Assembly (NCBI GenBank): GCA_902586025.1
Contig: CACIFV010000006.1
Coordinates: 1-55,332 of the forward strand
Length of the DNA: 55,332 nucleotides
Source: an uncultured Pelagibacteraceae bacterium
Lineage (GTDB): Bacteria; Pseudomonadota; Alphaproteobacteria; Pelagibacterales; Pelagibacteraceae
Direction: 5' to 3'
Both the position numbers and the translations under genes were made by a program. Position 1 is the stretch's first letter; each line of letters begins with the position of its first letter. The notes beneath the pieces were generated by a model that saw nothing but the letters and a program-made list of their open reading frames with translations, did no database searches and was not told the DNA's origin. Shown here piece after piece: positions 1 through 8,175 of this stretch.

Positions 1-114
1 GTGACTGTTATCTATAAACAAAACAGTACAGAGATACCAGGAGACTTTTTAGGTCGACTAGTCCTTGGAGAAGAGGGAGATGAGGTCAAAGTCTTCGGGG
101 CAACTATTTTTTAA
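1..114 (+). CDS. 3' end of an unidentified gene (partial)
   Basis: An open frame runs from the first base to a TAA at 112-114 and encodes 37 residues, ending in EVKVFGATIF. The window edge cuts the gene, so the true start is not visible; the GTG at position 1 may be only an internal valine codon. The residues look like ordinary soluble-protein sequence (mixed charged and hydrophobic), but I do not recognise the family. It lies upstream of the sulfite exporter gene on the same strand. Confidence 0.5.
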   Translation: MTVIYKQNSTEIPGDFLGRLVLGEEGDEVKVFGATIF

Positions 115-165
115 ATTTAATTAAATATTATTTGCATTTAGTAAAACTTGTGGTATTTCGCGGGT

Positions 166-312
166 ATGCTTCAAGCATTTAATCAAAATATTAAGAAAAT
201 CCCATTATTAGTTTCAAATCAGTTTTCAAAAATAATTAAATCTTTTCTATATCTTTTTATATTTTTTACTTGGGCAATTATAATCTTAGGAACATTTCAA
301 AATTTTATTTAA
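166..312 (+). CDS. Possible small single-pass membrane protein (48 aa)
   Basis: An ATG at 166 opens a 48-residue frame ending with TAA at 310-312. Residues 1-26 are polar and basic, with several lysines, and residues about 27-44 form one hydrophobic stretch (FLYLFIFFTWAIIILGTF) that would make a single membrane helix with the N-terminus on the cytoplasmic side. It fills most of the gap between the partial gene at the window edge and the TauE-like gene. No clear Shine-Dalgarno motif precedes it. It could be a real small membrane protein or a chance frame in AT-rich DNA, where Phe/Leu/Ile-rich translations are common. Confidence 0.35.
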   Translation: MLQAFNQNIKKIPLLVSNQFSKIIKSFLYLFIFFTWAIIILGTFQNFI

Positions 313-363
313 TTTATTCTTATAATCATTGACTTTAGATTATGAGAGGAATAGTTAGATTAT

Positions 364-1449
364 ATGGAATATTTTCTTCCAATAGCTCAAGTCGAGATTA
401 ATATACTCTTTATATTTGGTTTAAGTTTAGCAGTTGGTATTCTTTCAGGATTATTTGGTGTAGGCGGAGGATTTTTAATGACACCGTTTTTAATATTTTT
501 AGGTATTCCACCTGCTTATGCAGTTCCAAATGAAGCAAGCAATATTTTAGGTACATCGGTATCTGGTTCGACTACTCATTATTTAAAAGGTACATTAGAT
601 TATAAAATGGGATTGATGATTGTAGTTGGTGGAACTATTGGAACTTTACTTGGGATATTAACTTTTTCTTATTTCCAGGATATTGGAAAAATAAACATCG
701 TTATATCTTTAGCCTACATGTACATCTTAGCTATACTTGGAACTTTAATGCTTATTCAAGGAGTATCAGAAATTGATAAGGCTAGAAAAAAAATTGTTGT
801 TAGAAAAAAATTACATACTCATTATTGGATACATGGACTACCCTTTAGAATGCGTTTTAAAAAATCAAAAGTTTATGAAAGTGCATTTACTCCAATTATT
901 ATTGGTTTAATTGTTGGATATATTGCAGCAATTATGGGAGTGGGTGGTGCATTTATATTGGTTCCTGCAATGATTTATATTATTGGAATGCCAACAAAAC
1001 TAATTCCTGGCACATCTTTGTTTGTTACAATATTTGTAAGTGCAATCGTAACAGTTCTTCATGCTTTTAATTACGGAACAATTGATCTTGTTTTAGTTTT
1101 TGTACTAATACTTGGCTCTATTATTGGCGTTCAGTTTGGTCAAAAAATTGGTGAAAAAGTTGATAGCTCAGAATTTAAAACAATCTTAGCAGTACTTTTA
1201 TTATTAGTTGGAATTGCAATTGCTTATGACACTTTTATTAAAGAAGACATAATCGCTGAAACAGTAGTAAATGGAACTAAAAACCTTGGTAACATTGCAC
1301 AGTTTATTTTAGATTATTCGAAAGACCTTCCAGTTTTTTATGGACTTACATCAGTTGTATTAGCAGTAGTTCTTGGAATTGGAGCTGCAATTTTAAGAAA
1401 TTATATCTCTAAGTGGAATAAAGCAAGAGAAGCTAAGCTTAAAGCTTAA
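364..1449 (+). CDS. TauE/SafE-family sulfite/anion exporter
   Basis: This 361-residue polytopic inner-membrane protein has the duplicated architecture of the TauE/SafE (DUF81) family: a first repeat near residues 20-140 with the glycine-rich [13 protein letters not shown] motif, and a second near 178-290 with the related [13 protein letters not shown] motif. Roughly 8 hydrophobic helices are visible, with a basic cytoplasmic loop near 139-165. Family members export sulfite, sulfoacetate or other organosulfur anions. The adjacent genes, suyAB and xsc, both release sulfite, so a sulfite-export role is a good inference, although substrates in this family cannot be read from sequence alone. It converges on suyB with a 4-nt overlap at the stop codons. 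The C-terminus adds a periplasmic or linker segment near 290-330 before a final helix. Confidence 0.85.
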   Translation: MEYFLPIAQVEINILFIFGLSLAVGILSGLFGVGGGFLMTPFLIFLGIPPAYAVPNEASNILGTSVSGSTTHYLKGTLDYKMGLMIVVGGTIGTLLGILTFSYFQDIGKINIVISLAYMYILAILGTLMLIQGVSEIDKARKKIVVRKKLHTHYWIHGLPFRMRFKKSKVYESAFTPIIIGLIVGYIAAIMGVGGAFILVPAMIYIIGMPTKLIPGTSLFVTIFVSAIVTVLHAFNYGTIDLVLVFVLILGSIIGVQFGQKIGEKVDSSEFKTILAVLLLLVGIAIAYDTFIKEDIIAETVVNGTKNLGNIAQFILDYSKDLPVFYGLTSVVLAVVLGIGAAILRNYISKWNKAREAKLKA

Positions 1450-2612
1450 GCACTTCTGTATAATTTAGTCATCACAAATTCTCTATGACCTAATGCTTCA
1501 GCACAAGTTAATCTTCCGTTTGCAACTCTTATTGTAGCTTTAATTAATTCATCACCAGCTTCATCTAAATTCATTTCTCTTGATAAGATTTTAGAAACAT
1601 CAATATCAATATGCTCACTCATTGTTCTAGCAGTTAAAGGATTAGCAGTTAGTTTTACTACTGGCTCAATTGGGTTTCCAATTATATTTCCTTGTCCGGT
1701 TGGAAATAGGTGAAGATTGAATCCTCCTGCAGCTTGTAAAGTAACACATTCAGCAGCAGCTGATGAGGTATCCATAAAGTATAAGCCTGGACCTTTAGTT
1801 GGTTCTTCTGCTGGTTCTAGTACATCAATAAACTTGCATCCCCCAATTTTTTGAAAGTTTCCAAATGCTTTTTCTTCGATTGTAGTAAGTCCACCTGCTA
1901 TATTTCCAGCTGTTGGTTGACTTTCAGAAAGATCGTCAGTTGCTTCTTTTAAGATGAAATCATTATATGAACTCCAAGTTTTTTTAAACTTCTCTTGAGC
2001 CTCAGGAGTTTTTCCTCTTTTTTCACACACAGTTTCAGCACCTGTTAGCTCAGATGTTTCACCAAAACATAAATGAACACCCAAGGGCTCTAATTTATCC
2101 ATTAAATTTCCAACTGTCGGATTTGATGCTAATCCTGATGTTGTATCAGACTCTCCACATTTAACTGATATCCATAAATCACTTATAGGACGCTCTTCTC
2201 TTTGTTTCTCAGATGCCCAAATTGAAAATTCTTGAGCTTTCTTTGAAACTCTTGCTATAGTGTCTATATCTCCTACACCTTCTATACTAAATCCTTCAAC
2301 TGGTTTTCCAGTCGTTGCAATTGCATCAACAATTCTTTTTGTCCATTTAGGCTCAATACCTATTACTATAACTGCTGCAACATTTGGATTTTTTCCTGTT
2401 CCAATCATTGTTCTAAAATGAAGCTCTAGGTCTGCTCCAAATTGTAATCTTCCATAAGAATGTGGAAGTGCAATCGTACCTTTAATATTATTAGCTACAG
2501 CTTCAGCGCAAGCATTTGAAATATCATCAACAGGAAGAATTATTACGTGATTTCTTGTACCTGTTCTTCCATCTTCTCTTTTATATCCTAAAAACGTTTT
2601 TGGAATTTCCAT
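1446..2612 (-). CDS. suyB: (2R)-3-sulfolactate sulfo-lyase, large subunit SuyB (UxaA family)
   Basis: The 388-residue product matches the C-terminal catalytic part of the altronate/galactarate dehydratase (UxaA) family. It opens with the typical [20 protein letters not shown] start and has a cysteine-containing [10 protein letters not shown] segment near residue 151 and a [12 protein letters not shown] motif near 303. In split form with a separate small SAF-domain partner immediately upstream, this is the arrangement of SuyAB, which cleaves (R)-sulfolactate to pyruvate and sulfite in the cytoplasm. Altronate dehydratase is normally one fused polypeptide of about 500 aa, and no hexuronate genes are nearby. 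The adjacent exporter and xsc support the sulfonate assignment. It follows suyA by 1 nt, so the two should be co-transcribed and probably translationally coupled. Confidence 0.82.
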   Translation of the reverse strand: MEIPKTFLGYKREDGRTGTRNHVIILPVDDISNACAEAVANNIKGTIALPHSYGRLQFGADLELHFRTMIGTGKNPNVAAVIVIGIEPKWTKRIVDAIATTGKPVEGFSIEGVGDIDTIARVSKKAQEFSIWASEKQREERPISDLWISVKCGESDTTSGLASNPTVGNLMDKLEPLGVHLCFGETSELTGAETVCEKRGKTPEAQEKFKKTWSSYNDFILKEATDDLSESQPTAGNIAGGLTTIEEKAFGNFQKIGGCKFIDVLEPAEEPTKGPGLYFMDTSSAAAECVTLQAAGGFNLHLFPTGQGNIIGNPIEPVVKLTANPLTARTMSEHIDIDVSKILSREMNLDEAGDELIKATIRVANGRLTCAEALGHREFVMTKLYRSA

Positions 2613-2613
2613 T

Positions 2614-2901
2614 TTACCACTTTTTAGTTTTTACGTTGTGAACATGCACATGCTCACCTTTTTTAATTGATTTTACGACTTTGCCAATATCATGCCCGTA
2701 CTTTAATATTGTATCTCCCTCGTTAAGATCAGTCATAGCAATTTTATGACCCAAAGGTATTTCATCCATCGATTGAATTTTTACTGATTTATCATTTTCC
2801 ATAATCCAGCAATCACAGTCTTGTTTTGGAGTAATTTTTTCAATAACTACAACACCTACATTGTCTTTTTCATCGTGGATTATAATATCTGTGCCGGCCA
2901 T
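2614..2901 (-). CDS. suyA: (2R)-3-sulfolactate sulfo-lyase, small subunit SuyA (SAF domain)
   Basis: I place the start at the ATG at 2901, giving 95 residues; a TTG at 2934 would add 11 residues in frame but no better context. The product has DNVGVVVIE near the N-terminus and then a SAF-type domain with [16 protein letters not shown] and the C-terminal GEHVHVHN motif, as in the N-terminal part of UxaA-type dehydratases and in SuyA. It is the small partner of SuyB and should assemble with it in the cytoplasm. A Cys-Asp-Cys sequence near residue 29 could contribute to an iron site, but this is speculative. The gene is divergent from xsc across a 90-nt region that probably holds both promoters. 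Confidence 0.8.
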   Translation of the reverse strand: MAGTDIIIHDEKDNVGVVVIEKITPKQDCDCWIMENDKSVKIQSMDEIPLGHKIAMTDLNEGDTILKYGHDIGKVVKSIKKGEHVHVHNVKTKKW

Positions 2902-2930
2902 TGTGACGATTTCTTTGTTTGAAATTCGAC

Positions 2931-2950
2931 CCAATTTATATATGAATTGG
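2931..2950. promoter_or_regulatory. Dyad in the suyA-xsc divergent promoter region
   Basis: CCAATT (2931-2936) and AATTGG (2945-2950) form a perfect 6-nt inverted repeat around an 8-nt AT-only-plus-G spacer, with outer bases (GAC and GTC) also nearly matching. The 20-bp size and location between the suyA and xsc starts fit a dimeric repressor or activator site controlling both transcripts. A TTGACA at 2956-2961 lies just downstream. If suyA used the TTG start at 2934 the dyad would overlap that codon, another reason to prefer the ATG at 2901. Short AT-rich dyads do occur by chance. Confidence 0.35.
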
Positions 2951-2991
2951 TCACTTTGACAATTAAAAAATAGAATTAAGAAGGATTTGAT

Positions 2992-4776
2992 ATGGCTAAA
3001 ATGACAACCGAAGAAGCTTTTGTAAAAGTTTTACAAATGCATGGTATTGAACATTCGTTTGGTATTATTGGTTCTGCATTCATGCCTATTTCTGATCTTT
3101 TTCCAGAAGCTGGAATAACTTTTTGGGACGTTGCTCATGAAACAAATGGTGGATTGATTGCTGATGGTTACACAAGAGCAACTGGAAAAATGTCAATGGT
3201 GATTGCTCAAAATGGTCCAGGAATTACAGGACTTGTTACACCAATAAAAACCGCTTACTGGAATCATACTCCATTACTATTAGTTACACCTCAAGCTGCA
3301 AATAAAACTATGGGCCAAGGTGGTTTTCAAGAAGTAGAGCAAATGAATTTATTTAAAGACATGGTGTGTTATCAAGAAGAAGTTAGAGATCCATCAAGAA
3401 TGGCAGAAGTTTTAAATAGAGTAATAGAAAAAGCATTTAGAGGTTCAGCGCCTGCACAAATAAATGTACCAAGAGATTTTTGGACACAAGTTATAGATAT
3501 AGAATTACCTCCAATTGTAAGATTTGAAAGACAAGGTGGTGGAAAAGATGCTGTTGATAGAGCTTCAAAATTATTATCAGATGCAAAATTCCCAGTAATT
3601 TTATCTGGAGCAGGAGTTGTTATAGGTGATGCGATTGATGATTGTAAAAAATTAGCAGAAAAGCTTGATGCACCTGTATGCAATGGATATCAACATAATG
3701 ATAGTTTTCCAGGAAGCCATCCATTAGCTGTTGGCCCATTAGGGTACAACGGATCTAAAGCTGCAATGGAGTTAATTTCAAAAGCTGACGTTGTTTTAGC
3801 ATTAGGAACAAGATTAAATCCATTTTCAACATTACCAGGGTATGGAATTGATTACTGGCCAAAAGATGCAACAATTATTCAAGTAGATATGAACCCCGAT
3901 CGTATTGGCTTAACAAAGAAAGTTACAGTTGGTATTTGCGGTGATGCTAAAATGGTAGCTCAACAAATATTAGAAAAACTCTCATCAAATGCTGGAGATA
4001 ATGGGAGAGAAGATAGAAAAAATCTAATTCATCAAACTAAATCTGCATGGTTGCAAACTCTTACAAGTTTAGATCATGAGGATGATGACCCAGGAACTGT
4101 TTGGAATAAAGAAGCAAGAGAAAGAGATAAAGATAGAATGTCTCCAAGACAAGCATGGAGAGCTATTCAAGCTGGGATGCCAGAAAATGTTATAATTTCA
4201 AGTGATATTGGAAATAATTGTGCAATTGGTAACGCATACCCAACATTTGAAAAACCAAGAAAATATTTGGCACCAGGTTTATTTGGACCATGTGGATATG
4301 GATTTCCATCTATTCTTGGAGCAAAAATTGGATGTCCAGATACTCCAGTTATAGGTTTTGCTGGTGATGGAGCATTTGGAATAAGCATGAATGAAATGAG
4401 CTCTTGTGCAAGAGAAGAGTGGCCTGCAATAACAATGGTAATTTTTAGAAATTATCAATGGGGTGCTGAAAAAAGAAATTCAATTTTATGGTTCGATGAT
4501 AATTTTGTTGGAACAGAGTTAGATCCAGAATTAAGTTATGCAAAAGTTGCTAATGCATGTGGTTTAAAAGGTGTAATTGCAAATACAATGGAAGAAACCA
4601 CTAAAGCTATTAAACAATCATGTGAAGATCAGAAAAAAGGTATTACTACATTTATTGAAATAATTCTAAATCAAGAATTAGGTGAGCCGTTCAGAAGAGA
4701 TGCTATGAAAAAACCAGTTAAAGTAGCTGGTATAAGCAAGAGTGATATGAAACCTCAAAAGTCTCTTGTTAGTTGA
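2992..4776 (+). CDS. xsc: Sulfoacetaldehyde acetyltransferase Xsc
   Basis: This 594-residue thiamine-diphosphate enzyme converts sulfoacetaldehyde and phosphate to acetyl phosphate and sulfite. The three domains of the family are in order: N-terminal PYR domain with the FWDVAHETNGGLIADGY segment carrying the conserved glutamate near residue 52, central domain near 185-330, and C-terminal PP domain with the GDGAFGISMNEM ThDP/Mg motif near residue 456. The AQNGPGITG and RNYQWGAEKRN segments are of the Xsc type rather than acetolactate synthase. The length matches the family (about 590). A good Shine-Dalgarno (AAGAAGG, 2979-2985) sets the start. It is divergent from suyAB, which also makes sulfite. 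No phosphate acetyltransferase gene, needed to use acetyl phosphate as acetyl-CoA, lies in this window. Confidence 0.93.
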   Translation: MAKMTTEEAFVKVLQMHGIEHSFGIIGSAFMPISDLFPEAGITFWDVAHETNGGLIADGYTRATGKMSMVIAQNGPGITGLVTPIKTAYWNHTPLLLVTPQAANKTMGQGGFQEVEQMNLFKDMVCYQEEVRDPSRMAEVLNRVIEKAFRGSAPAQINVPRDFWTQVIDIELPPIVRFERQGGGKDAVDRASKLLSDAKFPVILSGAGVVIGDAIDDCKKLAEKLDAPVCNGYQHNDSFPGSHPLAVGPLGYNGSKAAMELISKADVVLALGTRLNPFSTLPGYGIDYWPKDATIIQVDMNPDRIGLTKKVTVGICGDAKMVAQQILEKLSSNAGDNGREDRKNLIHQTKSAWLQTLTSLDHEDDDPGTVWNKEARERDKDRMSPRQAWRAIQAGMPENVIISSDIGNNCAIGNAYPTFEKPRKYLAPGLFGPCGYGFPSILGAKIGCPDTPVIGFAGDGAFGISMNEMSSCAREEWPAITMVIFRNYQWGAEKRNSILWFDDNFVGTELDPELSYAKVANACGLKGVIANTMEETTKAIKQSCEDQKKGITTFIEIILNQELGEPFRRDAMKKPVKVAGISKSDMKPQKSLVS

Positions 4777-4813
4777 GATTAGTAAAATTTCATTATAAAA
4801 ATTTAATTTACCG

Positions 4814-5020
4814 ATGAGTAATAATTTAAAAGTTTCAATAATTATAATACTTGGAGTTATAGCATTGTATATATCAACTCAGTATTATTCAGGTTTTAAT
4901 AAAAGCAAAACTATCAAAGCGTGTATAATTGGAAAAGCTGAATTAGATTCGAATAAACCTGAGAGCGAAAGGCTTTCTGCTGATGAGGTTAAAAAATTTT
5001 GTGAAGATCAAATAAAATGA
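4814..5020 (+). CDS. Small membrane-anchored protein of unknown function (68 aa)
   Basis: The 68-residue product starts with a short polar N-terminus, then a hydrophobic segment at residues 6-25 (VSIIIILGVIALYIST) that is either a membrane anchor or an uncleaved signal, followed by a charged domain of about 40 residues containing two cysteines (near 37 and 63). The two cysteines could form a disulfide if the domain is periplasmic. Its stop codon overlaps the ATG of the next gene (ATGA), so it is translationally coupled to the aminotransferase. It lies 37 nt after xsc and probably belongs to the same transcript. I do not recognise the family. Confidence 0.75.
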   Translation: MSNNLKVSIIIILGVIALYISTQYYSGFNKSKTIKACIIGKAELDSNKPESERLSADEVKKFCEDQIK

Positions 5021-6165
5021 TGAAAAAATCAAAAAGATCAGATGTTGATCCATTTATAGTAATGGATGTAATGGAATCAGCAAGAATTGCAGAGGAAAAA
5101 GGTAAAGATATAATTCATATGGAGGTAGGTCAGCCAGGAACACCAGCACCTAAGATCGCAAAAGATTATATTACTAATGAGATAAACAAAAATAATCTAG
5201 GTTACACAGTATCACTTGGTCTACCTGCTTTAAGAGCAAAAATTTCAAAGCTATATGGAGATTGGTACAATTTAGATTTAAATCCAAATAGAATAGTAGT
5301 TACAACAGGCTCCTCTGGAGCTTTTATATTATCCTTTTCTGCACTATTTGATAGTGGAGACAGAGTTGGAATTGGTTCTCCAAGTTATCCTAGTTATAGA
5401 CAAATACTAAAATCACTAAGTTTGGAAACTGTAGATATTCAAACCAAACTTCAAAATAGATTTCAACCTGTTCCAGATGATATTCTAAATAATAATTTAA
5501 ATGGAATTCTAGTTGCATCACCTGCAAATCCAACTGGGTCTATGTTAGATAAACAATCGTTAGAGAATTTAATTAATACTGCAAATGAGAATAATGTAAG
5601 TTTTATTAGTGATGAAATTTATCATGGAATTCAATATGAAAATAATCCAACATCAGCTCTAGAGATTACAGATAATTGCTATGTAATTAATTCTTTTTCA
5701 AAATACTTTTCAATGACTGGTTGGCGAATAGGGTGGATGGTTGTACCAGAAGATCATGTTAGACAAGTAGAAAGACTTTCGCAAAATTTGTTTGTTTGTC
5801 CTCCACACGCAAGTCAAGTTACAGCTCTTGCTTCATTAGATGCAAATGAAGAGTTACAATCGAATGTTGAGGTATATAAAAAAAATAGAGAGATACTTTT
5901 AGAAGAATTACCGAAAGCAGGATTAAAAAAGTTTTCACCACCAGATGGTGCTTTTTACATTTATGTTGATATTTCTGAATATTCAAATGATAGCTTAGCT
6001 TTTTGTAAAAAAGTTTTAGATGAAGCAAATGTTGCTATAACACCAGGAATTGATTTTGATCAAAAAAGAGGAAATTCTACTATCCGATTCTCATACGCTA
6101 GAAGCACAAAAGATATAATTGAAGGTGCTAAGAGAATTAAAGATTTTATGTCTAAAAATTATTAA
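5017..6165 (+). CDS. PLP-dependent class I/II aminotransferase
   Basis: This 382-residue fold-type I aminotransferase has the expected landmarks: GLPALRAKISKLY near residue 68, ASPANPTGS near 170, ISDEIYHGI near 197 and the Schiff-base lysine at K229 in NSFSKYFSMTGWRIG. The arginine that binds the substrate carboxylate is in the IRFSYARS segment near 358. The donor cannot be read from sequence. Because it closes an operon behind xsc, transamination of a sulfonated amino acid such as cysteate, which would give sulfopyruvate, is a possible job, but the family also contains aspartate, aromatic and general aminotransferases. It is not the class III enzyme known as taurine-pyruvate aminotransferase. 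An intrinsic terminator begins at its stop codon. Confidence 0.85.
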   Translation: MMKKSKRSDVDPFIVMDVMESARIAEEKGKDIIHMEVGQPGTPAPKIAKDYITNEINKNNLGYTVSLGLPALRAKISKLYGDWYNLDLNPNRIVVTTGSSGAFILSFSALFDSGDRVGIGSPSYPSYRQILKSLSLETVDIQTKLQNRFQPVPDDILNNNLNGILVASPANPTGSMLDKQSLENLINTANENNVSFISDEIYHGIQYENNPTSALEITDNCYVINSFSKYFSMTGWRIGWMVVPEDHVRQVERLSQNLFVCPPHASQVTALASLDANEELQSNVEVYKKNREILLEELPKAGLKKFSPPDGAFYIYVDISEYSNDSLAFCKKVLDEANVAITPGIDFDQKRGNSTIRFSYARSTKDIIEGAKRIKDFMSKNY

Positions 6166-6211
6166 AAGGGGTCAGCTCAATTGGTTATTACCAAAAGAGC
6201 TCCCCTTTTTT
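6164..6211 (+). terminator. Intrinsic terminator after the xsc-aminotransferase operon
   Basis: AAAAGGGG (6164-6171) and AGCTC (6174-6178) pair with GAGCT (6197-6201) and CCCCTTTT, giving a GC-rich stem with a 2-nt bulge and an 18-nt loop, ending in a run of six T at 6206-6211. The left arm starts within the stop codon of the aminotransferase gene. The A run and T run also make it potentially bidirectional. Confidence 0.75.
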
Positions 6212-6513
6212 ATGCCATTTTGGCCAAATCCATCAAATGGATTTAGTTTGTGTTATTTTTAATATGTGATATCTCACCAGCTAAGTGTCAGGTGGCGTTA
6301 TTCTAAGCATTTGCACCTCCTTCACTTATAAAAATAAGTTTTAGGTAGGTTGTATTCAACAAATTTATTTCTATTTTTTATAAATATACTATTTGAATAC
6401 AACCTGCCTCTTTAGTAGATTCTCGATATCAAAATAATCTAAATATTCCATAACTCTTAAATGAAACTTATGTCACAGAGACAGATAATAAATATATTTG
6501 TAATTAAAATCTC
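6212..6513 (+). other. Gene-poor, highly structured segment, possible small RNA
   Basis: No convincing protein gene lies in these 300 nt. Two strong inverted repeats are present: AAATCCAT-CAA-ATGGATTT at 6226-6244 (perfect 8-bp stem) and a 17-bp stem with one G-U pair between 6343-6359 and 6393-6409. Between them (6265-6330) are several short complementary GGTG/CACC blocks that could fold with one another. The layout, terminator upstream and long hairpin before a T-rich stretch, would suit an independent RNA or a long structured leader for the gene at 6514. It does not match any riboswitch or housekeeping RNA consensus I can recall. Confidence 0.35.
6343..6409. repeat. Long inverted repeat (17-bp stem, 33-nt loop)
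   Basis: AGGTAGGTTGTATTCAA at 6343-6359 is complementary to TTGAATACAACCTGCCT at 6393-6409, apart from one position that can form a G-U pair. The loop is AT-rich and contains further short complementarity. A CTTTAG follows the right arm, so this may be the 3' hairpin of a transcript. The single G-U wobble hints that RNA rather than DNA pairing is being preserved, though one position is weak evidence. Confidence 0.7.
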
Positions 6514-6705
6514 ATGAAAACTATATTTGTTATTGGATCAAAAAAACATACTTTGAAGTACACAAGAAAAATGCCCGAGGGCGAAGTTAAGAAAATGAAA
6601 TCTTTTGTTACAAAAAAAGGTCAAAAACTTGAAAAAACTTCTAAATTTAAAATTTTAAAAGTCTCAGACGATAAAACTTCAAGAACTTTCAAAATCAGTC
6701 TTTAA
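6514..6705 (+). CDS. Small basic protein of unknown function (63 aa)
   Basis: The 63-residue product is rich in lysine (about one residue in four), has no signal peptide, cysteine or hydrophobic helix, and alternates short beta-like stretches (KTIFVIG, KFKILKV, SRTFKISL) with basic loops. The high positive charge suggests nucleic-acid or ribosome contact, but that is only an inference. The gene lies 9 nt upstream of the photolyase-like gene on the same strand, so the two are probably co-transcribed. I do not recognise a family. The start is the only ATG consistent with the frame. Confidence 0.65.
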   Translation: MKTIFVIGSKKHTLKYTRKMPEGEVKKMKSFVTKKGQKLEKTSKFKILKVSDDKTSRTFKISL

Positions 6706-6714
6706 TTATTTAAA

Positions 6715-8172
6715 ATGAACAAAATCGTATGGTTCAGGAACGATCTACGTGTATCTAATAATGATGCATTTAATGAGGCTGTAAAATCAGGAAAAATTTT
6801 ACCAATTTACATATTTGATAAAGAATATCACAAATTACCTACATCAAGCTCATTCCATCTAGATTTTTTAAAATCATCATTAGACGATTTATCAAAAACA
6901 CTAAGTGAAAAATATAATGCTAAACTCAATATATATTACGGAAATACATTAGAAATTTTAAGTCATTTAACTAATAAATTTAAAATAAATGAGGTTTATT
7001 CAAATATAATATTCAAGAATATGTATATAACTGACTTAGATAAAGAAGTTAGTTTTTTATTTAAAGAAAAAAATATTAATTGGAAAATATCAAATCAATT
7101 TGGTGTTCAATTAAATCATAGAATAAGAAATAAATGGTCATATAATTGGAATAAATTTATAGATAGTGAAAGTGTAAATTCAAATTTAAATTGTGAGTTT
7201 ATTTCAGATAATTATGTAGAGGATTTATCGAAAGTAGAAACAAACAATTTGGAAAATGGAAAAATTCAGATTGGTGGAAGACAAAAAGCACTCCAACTTT
7301 TAGATTCTTTTCTTAATGACAGATCAGAAAATTACCAAAAAGAAATGTCTTCGCCGATAACAGGAGAAACTTCTTGTTCTAGATTAAGCCCCCATATTGC
7401 ATTCGGAAATATTTCTATCAAGGAAATTTTTAAAAAGACTAATGACAAGTTAAAATCCAATTTATCTTTTTCAAAAAAGAAATCCTTAATTGCTTTTAAA
7501 AGTCGATTAGCCTGGCACTGTCATTTTATTCAAAAGTTATATGATGAACCAGAAATTGAATTTAGAAATATGAATAGCGCTTATAATGGAATAAGAGAAA
7601 ATGATTTTAATGAAGATTATCATTTAGCATGGAAAAATGGAACTACTGGTTATCCGTTTGTTGATGCTTGTATGAGGTACCTAAGAACTAATGGATGGAT
7701 TAATTTTAGAATGAGAGCAATGTTAGTTTCATTTGCTTCTTATCAATTATGGCTTGATTGGAAAAAAACATCAAAACATTTAGCAAAATTATTTACAGAT
7801 TATGAGCCGGGTATTCATTATTCACAATTTCAAATGCAATCAGGAACAACAGGAATAAATTCAATAAGAATTTACAATCCAATTAAACAATCAATTGATC
7901 AAGATCCTGCAGGAGATTTTATTAAAAAATGGGTTATAGAATTAAAAAATGTTCCAGGAAAATTAGTTCATGAACCATGGAAATTAACATTCATTGAACA
8001 AAAGGGTATAAATTTAGTAATTGGTAAAGATTACCCATCGCCAATAGTTGATAATAAAATATCAACTAAAATTGCTAAGGAAAAAATCTGGAATATTAAG
8101 AAAACAACAGAAGCAAAAGTTATTTCAGCTGAAGTATTAAAAAAACACGCTAGTTTATCTCAAAGAAGATAA
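6715..8172 (+). CDS. Photolyase/cryptochrome-family flavoprotein with variant active site
   Basis: This 485-residue protein has the N-terminal Rossmann-like photolyase domain (IVWFRNDLRVSNNDAF at the start) and the C-terminal FAD-binding helical domain, with TGETSCSRLSPHIAFGNIS near 217 and TGYPFVDACMRYLRTNGW near 310. Classical enzymes repair UV pyrimidine dimers using light. However, the segment that in E. coli PhrB carries the flavin N5 asparagine and first electron-transfer tryptophan (AANNGGWQWAASTG) reads GIHYSQFQMQSGTTG at 366-380 here. A Phe (F372) and a His (H368) stand at those approximate positions. It may be a divergent photolyase or a light-sensing cryptochrome. It is 9 nt behind a small basic protein gene. 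Confidence 0.85.
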   Translation: MNKIVWFRNDLRVSNNDAFNEAVKSGKILPIYIFDKEYHKLPTSSSFHLDFLKSSLDDLSKTLSEKYNAKLNIYYGNTLEILSHLTNKFKINEVYSNIIFKNMYITDLDKEVSFLFKEKNINWKISNQFGVQLNHRIRNKWSYNWNKFIDSESVNSNLNCEFISDNYVEDLSKVETNNLENGKIQIGGRQKALQLLDSFLNDRSENYQKEMSSPITGETSCSRLSPHIAFGNISIKEIFKKTNDKLKSNLSFSKKKSLIAFKSRLAWHCHFIQKLYDEPEIEFRNMNSAYNGIRENDFNEDYHLAWKNGTTGYPFVDACMRYLRTNGWINFRMRAMLVSFASYQLWLDWKKTSKHLAKLFTDYEPGIHYSQFQMQSGTTGINSIRIYNPIKQSIDQDPAGDFIKKWVIELKNVPGKLVHEPWKLTFIEQKGINLVIGKDYPSPIVDNKISTKIAKEKIWNIKKTTEAKVISAEVLKKHASLSQRR

Positions 8173-8175
8173 AAT

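Noticed and set aside
2956-2976. TTGACA with TAGAAT as a promoter for xsc
   Set aside because: The spacer is only 9 nt, too short for a sigma-70 promoter; other -10 options are weak.
3372-3683. 103-codon minus-strand open frame inside xsc
   Set aside because: Shadow of xsc; the plus-strand frame has full ThDP enzyme motifs.
6212-6262. 16-codon plus-strand peptide after the terminator (MPFWPNPSNGFSLCYF)
   Set aside because: Too short, no ribosome-binding site, and it is made by the palindrome AAATCCAT/ATGGATTT and nearby hairpin sequence.
6212-6513. Possible SAM-V, glycine or other known riboswitch
   Set aside because: I could not match any consensus core, and the downstream gene is an uncharacterised basic protein; left as a generic structured segment.
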